A DNA stretch of 64,000 nucleotides, taken from Streptacidiphilus sp. ASG 303. GTDB lineage: Bacteria; Actinomycetota; Actinomycetes; Streptomycetales; Streptomycetaceae. The stretch is taken from NCBI RefSeq assembly GCF_020991365.1, contig NZ_JAJLRA010000007.1, forward strand, positions 62,001 through 126,000, given 5' to 3'. Of the stretch, positions 27,506 to 37,336 are shown piece after piece. Position 1 is the stretch's first letter. Every line of letters starts with the position of its first letter. The position numbers and the translations under genes are program-made. The notes below the pieces were generated by a model that ran no database searches, was not told the origin of the DNA, and was given only the letters and a program-made list of their open reading frames with translations.

Positions 27506-29185
27506 ATGGCCGGACGACGCCGCAACACCCCTGACAGCCCGTCGGCGACCGGCCCGGACGCGGAGCCGGTCGGCAGGCTCCCCGCCGACCTGGGCGTCGA
27601 GGAGCTGTACGGGGCCCGTCCCGCCGGCGGCTTCGACGACGACCCCGACCCGGACGACGCGCCCGTGTTCGTCCCCCCGGTGCGCCTGCTCCCCGAGGCC
27701 GAGCTGGCCGCCGCCGCGATGGCGGTGCCGCTGCTGGAGCGCGCCGTGCGCCTCGCCCGCTGGACCGCCCCCCACCGCCCGGTCGACGAGTTCGGCGAGC
27801 CCGGCCCCGAGCTGGAGGCCGAGGCCGCCGCCGCGCTCGGCCTCCCCGCGGGGGAGGGGGCCGGCGGGGACGGCGGGGGCGAGGACGCCGACAGCACGGC
27901 CGCCGCCGTCATGCGGGCCTGGTCGCTGGCGGTCGACCTGGACCTGATCGCGGTCGGCGACGCCGGCCCGGGGGAGGGCGAGGGCAGTGTCGCCCGGCCC
28001 GGCGAGGAGCTGGAGGCCGTCGAGTCCGGCGACCCGGAGGCCGTGCTGGAGGCGTGGCTGAGCGCCGCCGACGTGGTGCTCGACACCGCCGTCGAGGCCG
28101 ACGCGCCGTTCCCCGACCCCACCGAGCTGGCCGGCGAGGACGCCGACGAGCTGGACGAGGAGGCCGCGGCGGCCGCCCTGGAGGAGTTCGAGGAGGCCCG
28201 CGAGGAGGCCCGGGAGCTGCTGGACCAGGCCCTCCAGGTGCTGTACGAGTCGACCGCCTTCGCCGAGGAGGGCGCCGAGACCGTGCCGCTGGGCGTGCTG
28301 GCCGCGCTGCTGGTCGTCCCGGACGGCGAGGAGCCCACCGAGGAGATGCTCGGCGACATCACCACCGTGATGGTCGCCCTCGACCCCATGCTGGCCGACC
28401 TCGCCGAGATCGGCATGGTCGAGTACCGGCCCATCGACCCGGACCTCTTCGAGGAGCCCGAGGACGGCGAGGGCGAGGCGCAGACGCTGTCCGAGGCGCC
28501 CGTCGACGACGAGGAGGCGGCCCGGTTCGGCCTCGTGCGGCTCACCCCGCTCGGCCAGTACGGGGTGCGGCAGTGGCTGCTGGAGGACGGGTACGACGCC
28601 CCGCTCGTCGGGGAGCACGCGCAGGGCGACGCCGCCGCCCTGCTGCGCGGCGTCTCGGAGGCGGTCAACGTGCTGCCCGAGGAGGAGATCCGCGAGTGGC
28701 TGGCGGGCCGCGACCCGCTGCCCGCCGCCCGCGAGCTGCTGGCGGCCGCGCGCGGCTCCGACACCCTCGGCCCGCTCCGCCGGATGCTCTGCCAGCTGGC
28801 CCTCAACCAGCTCGCCGCCGACCCCGGGCCCGCGCTGCGCGAGGTGCTGGACGACCCCGAGCTGGGCGGCTTCGCCCGCGCGTGGCTGGTCGAGCGGGGC
28901 GCGACCGACGTTCCCGAGCCGGACCGCGCCATGGCCCTGTGGACCACCGTCGACACCCTCGCCGCCCAGCTGATGGACCCCGACGTCGACCCCGAGCTCC
29001 TCGCCGAGCTGGTCGGCGGCCTGCCGCTCGCCCCCGACCCGACCGCCTTCCTCGGCGAGCTGTGGCGGGTCGAGCACCCCTGCACGGCCGAGGTGCTGGA
29101 CGCCATCGGCGAGCACCACGGGGACAGGCAGGTCGCCAAGGAGGCCCGCAAGGCCGCCTACAAGGCCCGCTCCCGCCGCCCGTAG
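27506..29185 (+). CDS. Hypothetical acidic protein, 559 residues
   Basis: This is a large soluble protein without signal peptide or membrane segment. It is strikingly acidic, with Glu/Asp-rich runs around residues 110-240 (EELEAVESGDPEAVLEAWLS, DADELDEEAAAAALEEFEEA) and 310-340. Most of it is predicted to be helical. The C-terminal third has a repeat-like helical character (PLRRMLCQLALNQLAADPGP, DPELLAELVGGLPLAPDPTA), and the end is basic (KEARKAAYKARSRR). I do not recognise the family; similar proteins exist in streptomycetes as far as I recall. The ATG at 27506 follows GAGGAGA by 10 bases. It is probably monocistronic, with a hairpin 29 bases after the stop. Confidence 0.8.
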   Translation: MAGRRRNTPDSPSATGPDAEPVGRLPADLGVEELYGARPAGGFDDDPDPDDAPVFVPPVRLLPEAELAAAAMAVPLLERAVRLARWTAPHRPVDEFGEPGPELEAEAAAALGLPAGEGAGGDGGGEDADSTAAAVMRAWSLAVDLDLIAVGDAGPGEGEGSVARPGEELEAVESGDPEAVLEAWLSAADVVLDTAVEADAPFPDPTELAGEDADELDEEAAAAALEEFEEAREEARELLDQALQVLYESTAFAEEGAETVPLGVLAALLVVPDGEEPTEEMLGDITTVMVALDPMLADLAEIGMVEYRPIDPDLFEEPEDGEGEAQTLSEAPVDDEEAARFGLVRLTPLGQYGVRQWLLEDGYDAPLVGEHAQGDAAALLRGVSEAVNVLPEEEIREWLAGRDPLPAARELLAAARGSDTLGPLRRMLCQLALNQLAADPGPALREVLDDPELGGFARAWLVERGATDVPEPDRAMALWTTVDTLAAQLMDPDVDPELLAELVGGLPLAPDPTAFLGELWRVEHPCTAEVLDAIGEHHGDRQVAKEARKAAYKARSRRP

Positions 29186-29213
29186 CGCCCCCCCGCACCA
29201 CCGCACAGCCGCA

Positions 29214-29258
29214 GCCGCAGCCCGGCAGGAGCCGCACCCGCCCCGGCCGGGCTGCGGC
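29214..29258 (+). terminator. Hairpin after the acidic protein gene
   Basis: A perfect 12-bp stem, GCCGCAGCCCGG (29214-29225) with 29247-29258, has a 21-base loop. It lies 29 bases past the stop. Confidence 0.7.
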
Positions 29259-29447
29259 GTGCCCGCCGGTGCCCGTGCGCGGCGGCGCTGCTGACGGCCA
29301 TTCCGGCGCCCCCCGCCGCCTCCCCGGCGCCGCCGTCACGCAGCGTCCGCACCGGCGCACGCAAATGGTGCACTCCCGAAGTCGTACCAACGTATCGTGA
29401 GGGCGAGGACGCAACGGCGGACCGGCGGAGGCAGGGGGCACGGCGAC

Positions 29448-30572
29448 GTGCAGTACGGCAGGGACGGGTCGGGGGCGGCCGGGGGCCGCGGCGGGCGGCA
29501 GCCGGGCGCCGAGGAGGTGGCGGCGGCGCTCGCCTCCTGGCGGCGCGCGGGGCGGCTGCCCTACACGGCGGCCCCCGGGCTGCCGGGGATGCGGCTGCTC
29601 GGCGGCTGGCACAGCGTCAACGGCGAACTGCTCTCGTTCACCCTCTGCACGGGCGATCCCTACGCCCCGGGCGGCCCCTACGTCTCCGTCCGCACCGCCC
29701 TCACCGGCGACGACCTGCGCGGCGAGGTGCTCAGCGGCCTCGACGAGGTCATCGAGGACGAGCGCGACCGCCTCTTCGACCTGACCGGCCTCGACGAGGG
29801 CGACGGCCCGCGCCGCGCCCGGCTCGCCGAGCGGACCCTGCTGGTCGACGGCGTGCCCGTCCCCGCCCGCCTGCGGGTGGAGGAGCCCGGTGAGGCCGGC
29901 GGCGCGGAGCTGTGGGCCGCCCAGCTGACGCTCCACCGCCCGCGCGGCGAGGTCGGACTGACCGTCACCGCGCGCGGACTGCCCGCCGGTTCCGCCGCCC
30001 TGGCCGCCACCGGGGACCTCGGCCCGTACCTGGCCGGACGCGCCCTCCTGCTGGAGGACCAGGAGGCCCGCCGGGCCGCGGCGCGCGACGGAGCCGGCGC
30101 CGGGGGAGCGGAGGCCGCCGCGCCGGTGGGTCTGGAGGCCCACCGCAGGCTGGCGTTCGGCTCCATGGAGCGCTCCCGGATCCTGGCCGAGCAGCTCAGC
30201 TCGGGCCGCGTCCCGCGCACCCCGCGGCGGCTGCGGGCCGACGACGACCGGGACCTGTGGGAGGAGGCCGTCCGCCAGCAGATGCGGCTCGCCTCGGAGA
30301 GCCGGCAGGAGGCCGACGAGTCCGTCACCTCGATGGTCAACCACCTCGGATGGCTCGCGGAGCGGGCCGACTGGGCGATCGGCACCGAGGACGGGCGGCA
30401 GGCGGTGGAGGAGACGGTCCGCCACGCCGTCTTCGGCAGCGAGGTGCCGAGCCTGCGCGCCCAGCAGGCGTGGCACGCCGTCTGGAGCGACCTGCGGGCC
30501 CACGAGTCGGCGCTGGAGGACTGGCTGGCGGCCTGGGAGCGCTGGCGCCGCGCGCGGCGCCGCCGCCACTGA
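29448..30572 (+). CDS. Hypothetical protein, 374 residues
   Basis: This is a soluble protein without signal or membrane segment. The N-terminal part has an immunity- or chaperone-like alpha/beta look (RLLGGWHSVNGELLSFTLCT, then LDEVIEDERDRLFDLTGLDE and ERTLLVDGVPVPARLRVE). The C-terminal part is helical and Trp-rich (LGWLAERADWAIGTEDGRQA, WHAVWSDLRAHESALEDWLA, WERWRRARRRRH). I do not recognise a family. The GTG at 29448 is preferred, with AGGGGG about 10 bases before it; the upstream GTG at 29397 would add 17 basic residues. An AT-richer segment at 29360-29400 may be its promoter. Confidence 0.72.
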   Translation: MQYGRDGSGAAGGRGGRQPGAEEVAAALASWRRAGRLPYTAAPGLPGMRLLGGWHSVNGELLSFTLCTGDPYAPGGPYVSVRTALTGDDLRGEVLSGLDEVIEDERDRLFDLTGLDEGDGPRRARLAERTLLVDGVPVPARLRVEEPGEAGGAELWAAQLTLHRPRGEVGLTVTARGLPAGSAALAATGDLGPYLAGRALLLEDQEARRAAARDGAGAGGAEAAAPVGLEAHRRLAFGSMERSRILAEQLSSGRVPRTPRRLRADDDRDLWEEAVRQQMRLASESRQEADESVTSMVNHLGWLAERADWAIGTEDGRQAVEETVRHAVFGSEVPSLRAQQAWHAVWSDLRAHESALEDWLAAWERWRRARRRRH

Positions 30573-30586
30573 CCGGCGCACCGGCC

Positions 30587-30680
30587 GCCCCCGGCACCGG
30601 CCGGGGGCACCGACCGGCGGTACCGGCCGCCGCGGACCTCCGCCGGCCGCCCCGGGCCGGGCCCTCCGCCCGGCCCGGGG
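30587..30680 (+). terminator. Two hairpins after the 374-residue protein gene
   Basis: GCCCCCGG (30587-30594) pairs with 30601-30608, 8 bp with a 6-base loop. CCCCGGGCCGGG (30650-30661) pairs perfectly with 30669-30680, 12 bp with a 7-base loop. Confidence 0.7.
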
Positions 30681-30788
30681 ACCGCGGGACCCCGGCCCCG
30701 CGCCGCGGCCCGTCCTCCCGCCCCGGGGCAAGGGGGAGGCAAGCGGGTGCAAAGAGATGGTCAAGCGTCCATCTCGGCGCGCCCCCCG

Positions 30789-30810
30789 GTTCGCCCCCCG
30801 TTCAGCGGGC
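30789..30810 (+). promoter_or_regulatory. PHO-box-like direct repeat before phoX
   Basis: Two adjacent 11-base units, GTTCGCCCCCC (30789-30799) and GTTCAGCGGGC (30800-30810), each match 6 of 7 conserved bases of the Streptomyces PhoP repeat unit GTTCACC. They lie 64-85 bases before the start of a phosphatase gene, a fitting target for phosphate control. Confidence 0.55.
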
Positions 30811-30873
30811 GGCAGGAGCCTGCTGCGCGTCGGCCGCAGGGGCCGGCTCCGCCCCAGCCAGGGAGTGACACCC

Positions 30874-32334
30874 ATGCCGCTGTCCCGCAGGGACTTCGTC
30901 AACCGCTCGGCGCTCACCGGCGCCGGGGTCCTCATCGCCGGCAGCGCCGACGTGCTGGCCACCGCCCCCGGCGCGATCGCCGCCCCGCAGGGCGGCGCCG
31001 CCCCCGCCGGCGCCGCCACCGCGCTCGGCTACGGCCCGCTCGTCCCCGACCCGGCCGGCATCCTCGCCCTGCCCGAGGGCTTCAGCTACCGGATCATCAC
31101 GTACAGCGGGAAGACCCGGCTGGAGACCGGCGAGACCACCCCGTCGAACCACGACGGCACCGCCGCCTTCCCCCGCCCCGGCGGCGGCACCCTGCTGGTC
31201 AACAACCACGAGATCAGCGGCACCCTCGCCGCCGCCAAGGCCCCCGTGCCCCACCTGGAGGGCCACGTCTACGACCCGGCGGCGGCCGGCGGCTGCACCG
31301 TCGTCGACGTCCACAAGCACGGCGCCCGGGTCTCCGAGCGGGTCGGCATCGCCGGCACCGCCACCAACTGCGCCGGCGGCCGCACCCCCTGGGGCACCTG
31401 GCTGACCTGCGAGGAGACCGAGCTCAAGGCCGGCGAGAAGGGCATGACCAAGGACCACGGCTACGTGTTCGAGGTCGACCCGTACGACCGTGACGCCAAC
31501 CGCGACCCCAGGCCGGTCAAGGCCTTCGGCCGGTACGCCCACGAGGCCGTCGTCGTCGACGAGGGGCGCGGCCACGCCTACCTCACCGAGGACGCCGCCG
31601 GCCCCAACGGCCTGCTCTACCGCTGGACCCCGCCGGCCGGCTTCGAGCACGGCCGCGGGAGGCTGCGCACCCTCGCCGACGACGCCGGCGTCCTGGAGGC
31701 CTTCAAGGTCTTCGACAGCCGCGGCAAGCACGTCGACGACCTCTCCCGCGCCACCGAGGTCGGCACCGTCTACGGCGTCGACTGGGTGAGGGTGCCCGAC
31801 CGCGACGCCCGGACCGTCCCCGTCCGCAAGCAGTTCGCGGACGGCGAGGTCACCCGCTCCCGCAAGCTGGAGGGCATGTGGTGGGGCGACGGCGGCTTCT
31901 ACTTCGTCGCCAGCTTCGCCCGCACCGAGTCCCCGGTGCAGCACGACGGCCAGGTCTGGTTCTACAGCCCGGCCCGCCGCACCATCACCCTCAAGGTCCT
32001 GCTCGGCGTCAACGCCGACGTGTGGGCCGACGACGGCAACTACGACGGCCCGGACAACATCACCGTCTCGCCCCACGGCGGCCTGGTCATCGCCGAGGAC
32101 GGCGAGGGCGTCTCGCACCTGTTCGGCACCCTGCCCGACGGCCGGACCTACCCGGTCGCCCGCAACGAGCTGAACATCGGCACCGCCGAGGCGCCCGAGT
32201 ACAGCGAGTTCACCGGAGTCACCTTCTCCGCCGACGGCGACACCCTCTTCGCCAACATCCAGACCCCCGGCATCATGCTGGCGATCACCGGCAGGTGGAG
32301 CCGCATCAGGAAGCAGGCCGAGGGCCGCGCCTGA
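30874..32334 (+). CDS. phoX: PhoX family alkaline phosphatase (DUF839)
   Basis: This 486-residue protein has a Tat signal (MPLSRRDFVNRSALTGAGVL) and was placed in the PhoX/DUF839 family from LLVNNHEISGTLAAA, ATNCAGGRTPWGTWLTCEE, YAHEAVVVDEGRGHAYLTED and GPDNITVSPHGGLVIAEDGE. PhoX enzymes are secreted calcium-dependent phosphatases that release phosphate from esters. The ATG at 30874 has GGGAG 8 bases upstream and gives a clean signal peptide. A PHO-box-like repeat upstream supports phosphate-starvation control. It converges on the PucR-type gene with only 36 bases between them. Confidence 0.9.
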   Translation: MPLSRRDFVNRSALTGAGVLIAGSADVLATAPGAIAAPQGGAAPAGAATALGYGPLVPDPAGILALPEGFSYRIITYSGKTRLETGETTPSNHDGTAAFPRPGGGTLLVNNHEISGTLAAAKAPVPHLEGHVYDPAAAGGCTVVDVHKHGARVSERVGIAGTATNCAGGRTPWGTWLTCEETELKAGEKGMTKDHGYVFEVDPYDRDANRDPRPVKAFGRYAHEAVVVDEGRGHAYLTEDAAGPNGLLYRWTPPAGFEHGRGRLRTLADDAGVLEAFKVFDSRGKHVDDLSRATEVGTVYGVDWVRVPDRDARTVPVRKQFADGEVTRSRKLEGMWWGDGGFYFVASFARTESPVQHDGQVWFYSPARRTITLKVLLGVNADVWADDGNYDGPDNITVSPHGGLVIAEDGEGVSHLFGTLPDGRTYPVARNELNIGTAEAPEYSEFTGVTFSADGDTLFANIQTPGIMLAITGRWSRIRKQAEGRA

Positions 32335-32370
32335 CCCCTCCCGGCCCCGTCCGGGTCCGGCCCCGGGGCG

Positions 32371-34254
32371 CTACGCGCCGTCCCCCGGGCCGGGCGCCGC
32401 GTCCAGCCGCAGCTGGAGCATGGCCAGCAGCCGCTGCTGCGGGCTCGCCAGGTCCAGGCCCGCCAGCTCCTCCGCCCGGCGGACCCGGTACCGCAGCGTG
32501 TTGGGGTGGACGTGCAGCCGCTCCGCCGCGGCCCGCACGTCGCCGAAGGCGTCCAGGTACGCCAGGACCGACTCGGCCAGCCGGGTCCCCTGGCGGGCGT
32601 CGCGCGCCGTCAGCGCCGACAGCCGGGGGTCGCGCATCGCCGGGCGCTCCGCGAGCAGGTCCAGCACCTCGCCCAGCACCACCTCGGCCCGCACCTCCTC
32701 CAGCGCCGCCACGGCCGCGCCGACCGTGCCGCGCTCCATCGCCGCCAGCACCCGGTCCGCCTCCCGCCGCGAGCCGTGCGCCCCGCCGAGGTGCGGCGCC
32801 ACCGGCCCCACCGCCGCCCGCAGCCGCACCCCCAGGTGGCGGCCGGCCGCCTCGGCGATCTCCACCACCCAGCCGCGCACCGTGGCGGGGGAGAGGCCCG
32901 CGGGCAGCTCCGGCAGCAGCACGTACACCCGCGACTCGGCGGGGGAGACCAGGGCGCTGTGGTGCCGCGCGGCGGCGTGCACCGAGATCAGGGCGGTCAG
33001 CTCGGCCCGGGTGAGCTCCACCGGCGAGGCGTCCGCCCCGGCGGCCTCCGCGCCGGCCCCGTCCGCGTGCAGGGCGAAGCCGACGACCAGCGCCGGGCGG
33101 CGGGCGTCCAGCCCCAGGTGGGTGGCGAGCGACTGCGGGCCGGTGGAGCCGTCGAGCAGCCCGGCCAGGAGCGACTGGGTGAGCCGCAGGTCCGCCGAGA
33201 CCTCCCGGCGGCGGCGCACCAGGTGCAGCGCCGCGACCCGGGCGGCGCCCAGCAGCACCTGCTCGGAGCGCGGGTCCAGCGGCCGTGACCCCTCCTGCAC
33301 CCAGATGGTGCCCAGCGGCTGCGTGCCCGCCCGGATGCCCACCGCGAGGCGCCGCCGGATGCCCAGCTCCGGGTGCTCCTCGATGGCGATCACCGCGCCG
33401 GAGGTCCGCAGGTGCTGGAAGACGCCCCACTCCCGCAGCTTCGACAGGTACGGCTCCGGGCCCTGCCAGCCCAGGATGGACAGCCGCCGCAGGTCGTCCA
33501 CCTCGTCGGAGGAGCGCGAGTAGGCCAGCACCCGGCTGGAGGTGTCCTCGACGGAGACGATGCCGCCGGTCAGCACCGCCGTGGTCTGCGCCAGCGAGAA
33601 CAGGTCGCCGCTGGCCTCCCCGCCGCCCGCCCCCGTCTCCTGGCGGCCGCTGCCGATGACCGCGCGGGCCAGCGCGTCCAGGTGCTCCCAGCGGGCCTCG
33701 CGGCGCACCGACAGCAGCGCCACCCCGGCCTCGGCGGCCGCCTCGCTGAGCGGTGCCGCCTGGCCGGGCGCGTCCAGCTTCACCGCGACCGCCGCCGCGC
33801 CCGCCGCGCCCGCCGCCCGCAGCGCGGGCAGCGCCGCCCGGCCGCGGGCGCCGATGGCGAGGACCAGCTCGCCGGGCAGCGCCTGGGGCGGGTCCTCCGG
33901 GTCGAGGATCGCCACGTCCCGCACCTCGACGTCCAGGCCCGCCGGGGCGGCCTGCAGCTCCACCAGGGGCTCGCCCAGCGACATCAGCAGCTGGCGCAGG
34001 CTGATGCCCTCCTCCGGAGCCGGGGGAGGGCCCGGCCGCGGCACGGCCGGAGGACCCTGCAGCGCACCCGGCCGGGGCCCCTGCTGCGGCCCCTGCCCCG
34101 GCGCGCCCGGGGTCGGCGTCCGCTCGGCCACCGTGCCCACCCCGCTCCCGTTGCGGCCCGCTTGCGCACGGCCCGCTCGCGCCGGGCCGGCCTTCGTACG
34201 GACGGACAAGCCGTCGCCCCCGATGTTAGCCGCGGCGACAACGGTGGGACGCAT
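32371..34254 (-). CDS. PucR/CdaR-type transcriptional regulator of proline catabolism
   Basis: This 627-residue regulator is divergent from the proline catabolic genes. After a Gly/Pro-rich N-terminus it has a PucR-type domain (SLRQLLMSLGEPLVELQAAP to about residue 200). A GGDEF-like middle part follows (FSLAQTTAVLTGGIVSVEDT, LGTIWVQEG). The C-terminal PucR helix-turn-helix is AAAERLHVHPNTLRYRVRRA. The ATG at 34254 has TAGGAG 6-7 bases upstream; the longer frame to 34323 is not preferred. The adjacent P5C dehydrogenase gene starts 67 bases away, so both promoters share a very short region. Control of proline use is inferred from position and from memory of the same arrangement in streptomycetes. 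Confidence 0.88.
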   Translation of the reverse strand: MRPTVVAAANIGGDGLSVRTKAGPARAGRAQAGRNGSGVGTVAERTPTPGAPGQGPQQGPRPGALQGPPAVPRPGPPPAPEEGISLRQLLMSLGEPLVELQAAPAGLDVEVRDVAILDPEDPPQALPGELVLAIGARGRAALPALRAAGAAGAAAVAVKLDAPGQAAPLSEAAAEAGVALLSVRREARWEHLDALARAVIGSGRQETGAGGGEASGDLFSLAQTTAVLTGGIVSVEDTSSRVLAYSRSSDEVDDLRRLSILGWQGPEPYLSKLREWGVFQHLRTSGAVIAIEEHPELGIRRRLAVGIRAGTQPLGTIWVQEGSRPLDPRSEQVLLGAARVAALHLVRRRREVSADLRLTQSLLAGLLDGSTGPQSLATHLGLDARRPALVVGFALHADGAGAEAAGADASPVELTRAELTALISVHAAARHHSALVSPAESRVYVLLPELPAGLSPATVRGWVVEIAEAAGRHLGVRLRAAVGPVAPHLGGAHGSRREADRVLAAMERGTVGAAVAALEEVRAEVVLGEVLDLLAERPAMRDPRLSALTARDARQGTRLAESVLAYLDAFGDVRAAAERLHVHPNTLRYRVRRAEELAGLDLASPQQRLLAMLQLRLDAAPGPGDGA

Positions 34255-34321
34255 ATCAGCTCCTACCGTGGGCAGGGACGCGAGACCCGCGGCCAGAGGC
34301 GATTCGAAGGAGAGCGTGCGC

Positions 34322-35947
<1,626 letters not shown>

Positions 35948-36005
35948 CGGACCGTCGGGATCCCGGCCCCCGGCCGGCGTCCCGCCGGGGCGGACGCCCG
36001 TGCGC

Positions 36006-36033
36006 CCGCCGGACCCGTGTTTGGGTCCGGCGG
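36006..36033 (+). terminator. Hairpin between pruA and the proline dehydrogenase gene
   Basis: An 11-bp perfect stem with a 6-base GTGTTT loop, 59 bases past the pruA stop. It is a terminator or an attenuator. Confidence 0.6.
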
Positions 36034-36100
36034 CGCCGGGCAAGCGCCCCTCGGGTCACCCTGCCGGACCCCACCCGGTCCGGCCACCGCACGTGCCGCG

Positions 36101-36200
36101 CACTCCCCCCGCGCGGCACCCGGCGCGCCAGGCGCAGCCGGCCACTCCCCCCGGCCGGCCCGCGCGGGCGCGTCCGGCGGGCGCGCCGCCCACTCCCCCC
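36101..36200. repeat. Three direct copies of CACTCCCCCC
   Basis: Exact 10-base copies lie at 36101, 36143 and 36191, spaced 42 and 48 bases apart and each followed by G. GC-rich sequences with GGCGCG lie between them. They are upstream of the proline dehydrogenase start. Confidence 0.65.
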
Positions 36201-36289
36201 GGTGGCGCGTCCGCCCTGTCCCACCCCACACCCCTCCTCGCAGCCGCCTCCCGGCCACCCCGGCGCGGCCCGTGACCCCAGGAGTAACC

Positions 36290-37219
36290 GTGCTCCGTTC
36301 CGCGATCCTCGCCGCCTCCCGCTCCCCGCAGGTGCGCACCGTGGTGGAGAAGCTGCCGCCGACCCGGGCCATCGTGGACCGCTTCGTCGCCGGCGAGCCG
36401 CTCGACGCCGCCCTCGCCGCCTGCGGCGAGCTGGCCGCCACCGGGCGCCGCACCACCCTCGACCACCTCGGCGAGGACACCCGCGACGCCGTCCAGGCCG
36501 CCGCCACCGCCGAGGCGTACGAGCTGCTGCTGGAGGCCCTGAAGGAGACCGGCCTGGCCGGGAGCGCCGAGGTCTCCGTCAAGCTCTCCGCCGTCGGGCA
36601 GTTCCTCCCGCAGGACGGCGAGAAGGTCGCCCTGGAGAACGCGCGCCGCATCTGCGAGGCCGCCGCCGCCGCGGGCACCACGGTCACCCTCGACATGGAG
36701 GACCACACCACCACCGACTCCACCCTGGGCATCGCCCGCGAGCTGCGCGCCGACTTCCCGTGGCTGGGCGTCGTCCTCCAGGCCTACCTGCACCGCACCG
36801 AGGCCGACTGCCGCGACCTGTCCGGCGCCGGCTCGCGCGTGCGGCTCTGCAAGGGCGCCTACCAGGAGCCCGCCTCGGTCGCCTTCCAGAAGAAGGAGGA
36901 GGTCGACCGCAACTACGTCCGCTGCCTCAAGGTCCTCATGGGCGGCGAGGGCTACCCGATGGTCGCCTCCCACGACCCCCGCATGGTGCGGATCGCCGGA
37001 CAGCTCGCCGAGTGGAACGGCCGCAAGGCCGACTCCTTCGAGTACCAGATGCTGTACGGCATCCGCCCCGAGGAGCAGCTGCGGCTCGCCCGCTCCGGCG
37101 CCACCATGCGCGTCTACCTGCCCTACGGCCAGGAGTGGTACGGCTACTTCATGCGCCGCCTCGCCGAGCGCCCCGCCAACCTGGCGTTCTTCCTGCGCGC
37201 CATGGCCACCCGCGGCTGA
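36290..37219 (+). CDS. Proline dehydrogenase
   Basis: This 309-residue monofunctional FAD enzyme oxidises proline to pyrroline-5-carboxylate, the step before pruA. Family blocks are SAEVSVKLSAVGQFLP, TVTLDMEDHTTTDSTL, GVVLQAYLHRTEADC, RVRLCKGAYQEPA, FEYQMLYGIRPEEQ and MRVYLPYGQEWYGYFMRRLA. YFMRRLAER holds the substrate-binding arginines. The GTG at 36290 has AGGAG 5 bases upstream. The size fits the short actinobacterial enzyme. Confidence 0.95.
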   Translation: MLRSAILAASRSPQVRTVVEKLPPTRAIVDRFVAGEPLDAALAACGELAATGRRTTLDHLGEDTRDAVQAAATAEAYELLLEALKETGLAGSAEVSVKLSAVGQFLPQDGEKVALENARRICEAAAAAGTTVTLDMEDHTTTDSTLGIARELRADFPWLGVVLQAYLHRTEADCRDLSGAGSRVRLCKGAYQEPASVAFQKKEEVDRNYVRCLKVLMGGEGYPMVASHDPRMVRIAGQLAEWNGRKADSFEYQMLYGIRPEEQLRLARSGATMRVYLPYGQEWYGYFMRRLAERPANLAFFLRAMATRG

Positions 37220-37258
37220 ACCGGCCGTCCCCGCCTCCGGCCGCCCCCCTGCCTCCTC

Positions 37259-37299
37259 GCGGCGGCCCGTCCCGCGGCGGCCCGTCCCGCGGCGGCCCG
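37259..37299. repeat. 15-base tandem repeat
   Basis: GCGGCGGCCCGTCCC occurs at 37259-37273 and 37274-37288, with a partial third copy at 37289-37299 that runs into the terminator stem. Confidence 0.7.
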
Positions 37300-37324
37300 G
37301 TGCCCCGCCGGGCACCGGGCCGCC
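37291..37324. terminator. Strong hairpin between convergent genes
   Basis: A perfect 15-bp stem, GGCGGCCCGGTGCCC (37291-37305) with 37310-37324, and a CGCC loop separate the proline dehydrogenase and L,D-transpeptidase genes. Confidence 0.85.
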
Positions 37325-37336
37325 GGGGGCGCCGGC

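Larger units (their letters stand above)
30573..30873. other. Intergenic region with two terminators and the phoX control region
   Basis: This 301-base gap contains two hairpins for the upstream gene (30587-30608 and 30650-30680). A relatively AT-rich part near 30735-30765 follows, then the PHO-box-like direct repeat at 30789-30810 that precedes phoX. No gene is supported. Confidence 0.6.
35948..36289. other. Intergenic region between pruA and proline dehydrogenase genes
   Basis: This 342-base gap has no supported gene. It contains a perfect 11-bp hairpin with GTGTTT loop (CCGCCGGACCC-type stem at 36006-36016 with 36023-36033). Three exact copies of CACTCCCCCC lie at 36101-36110, 36143-36152 and 36191-36200. 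The hairpin may terminate or attenuate transcription from pruA, so the next gene may need its own promoter. Confidence 0.6.
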
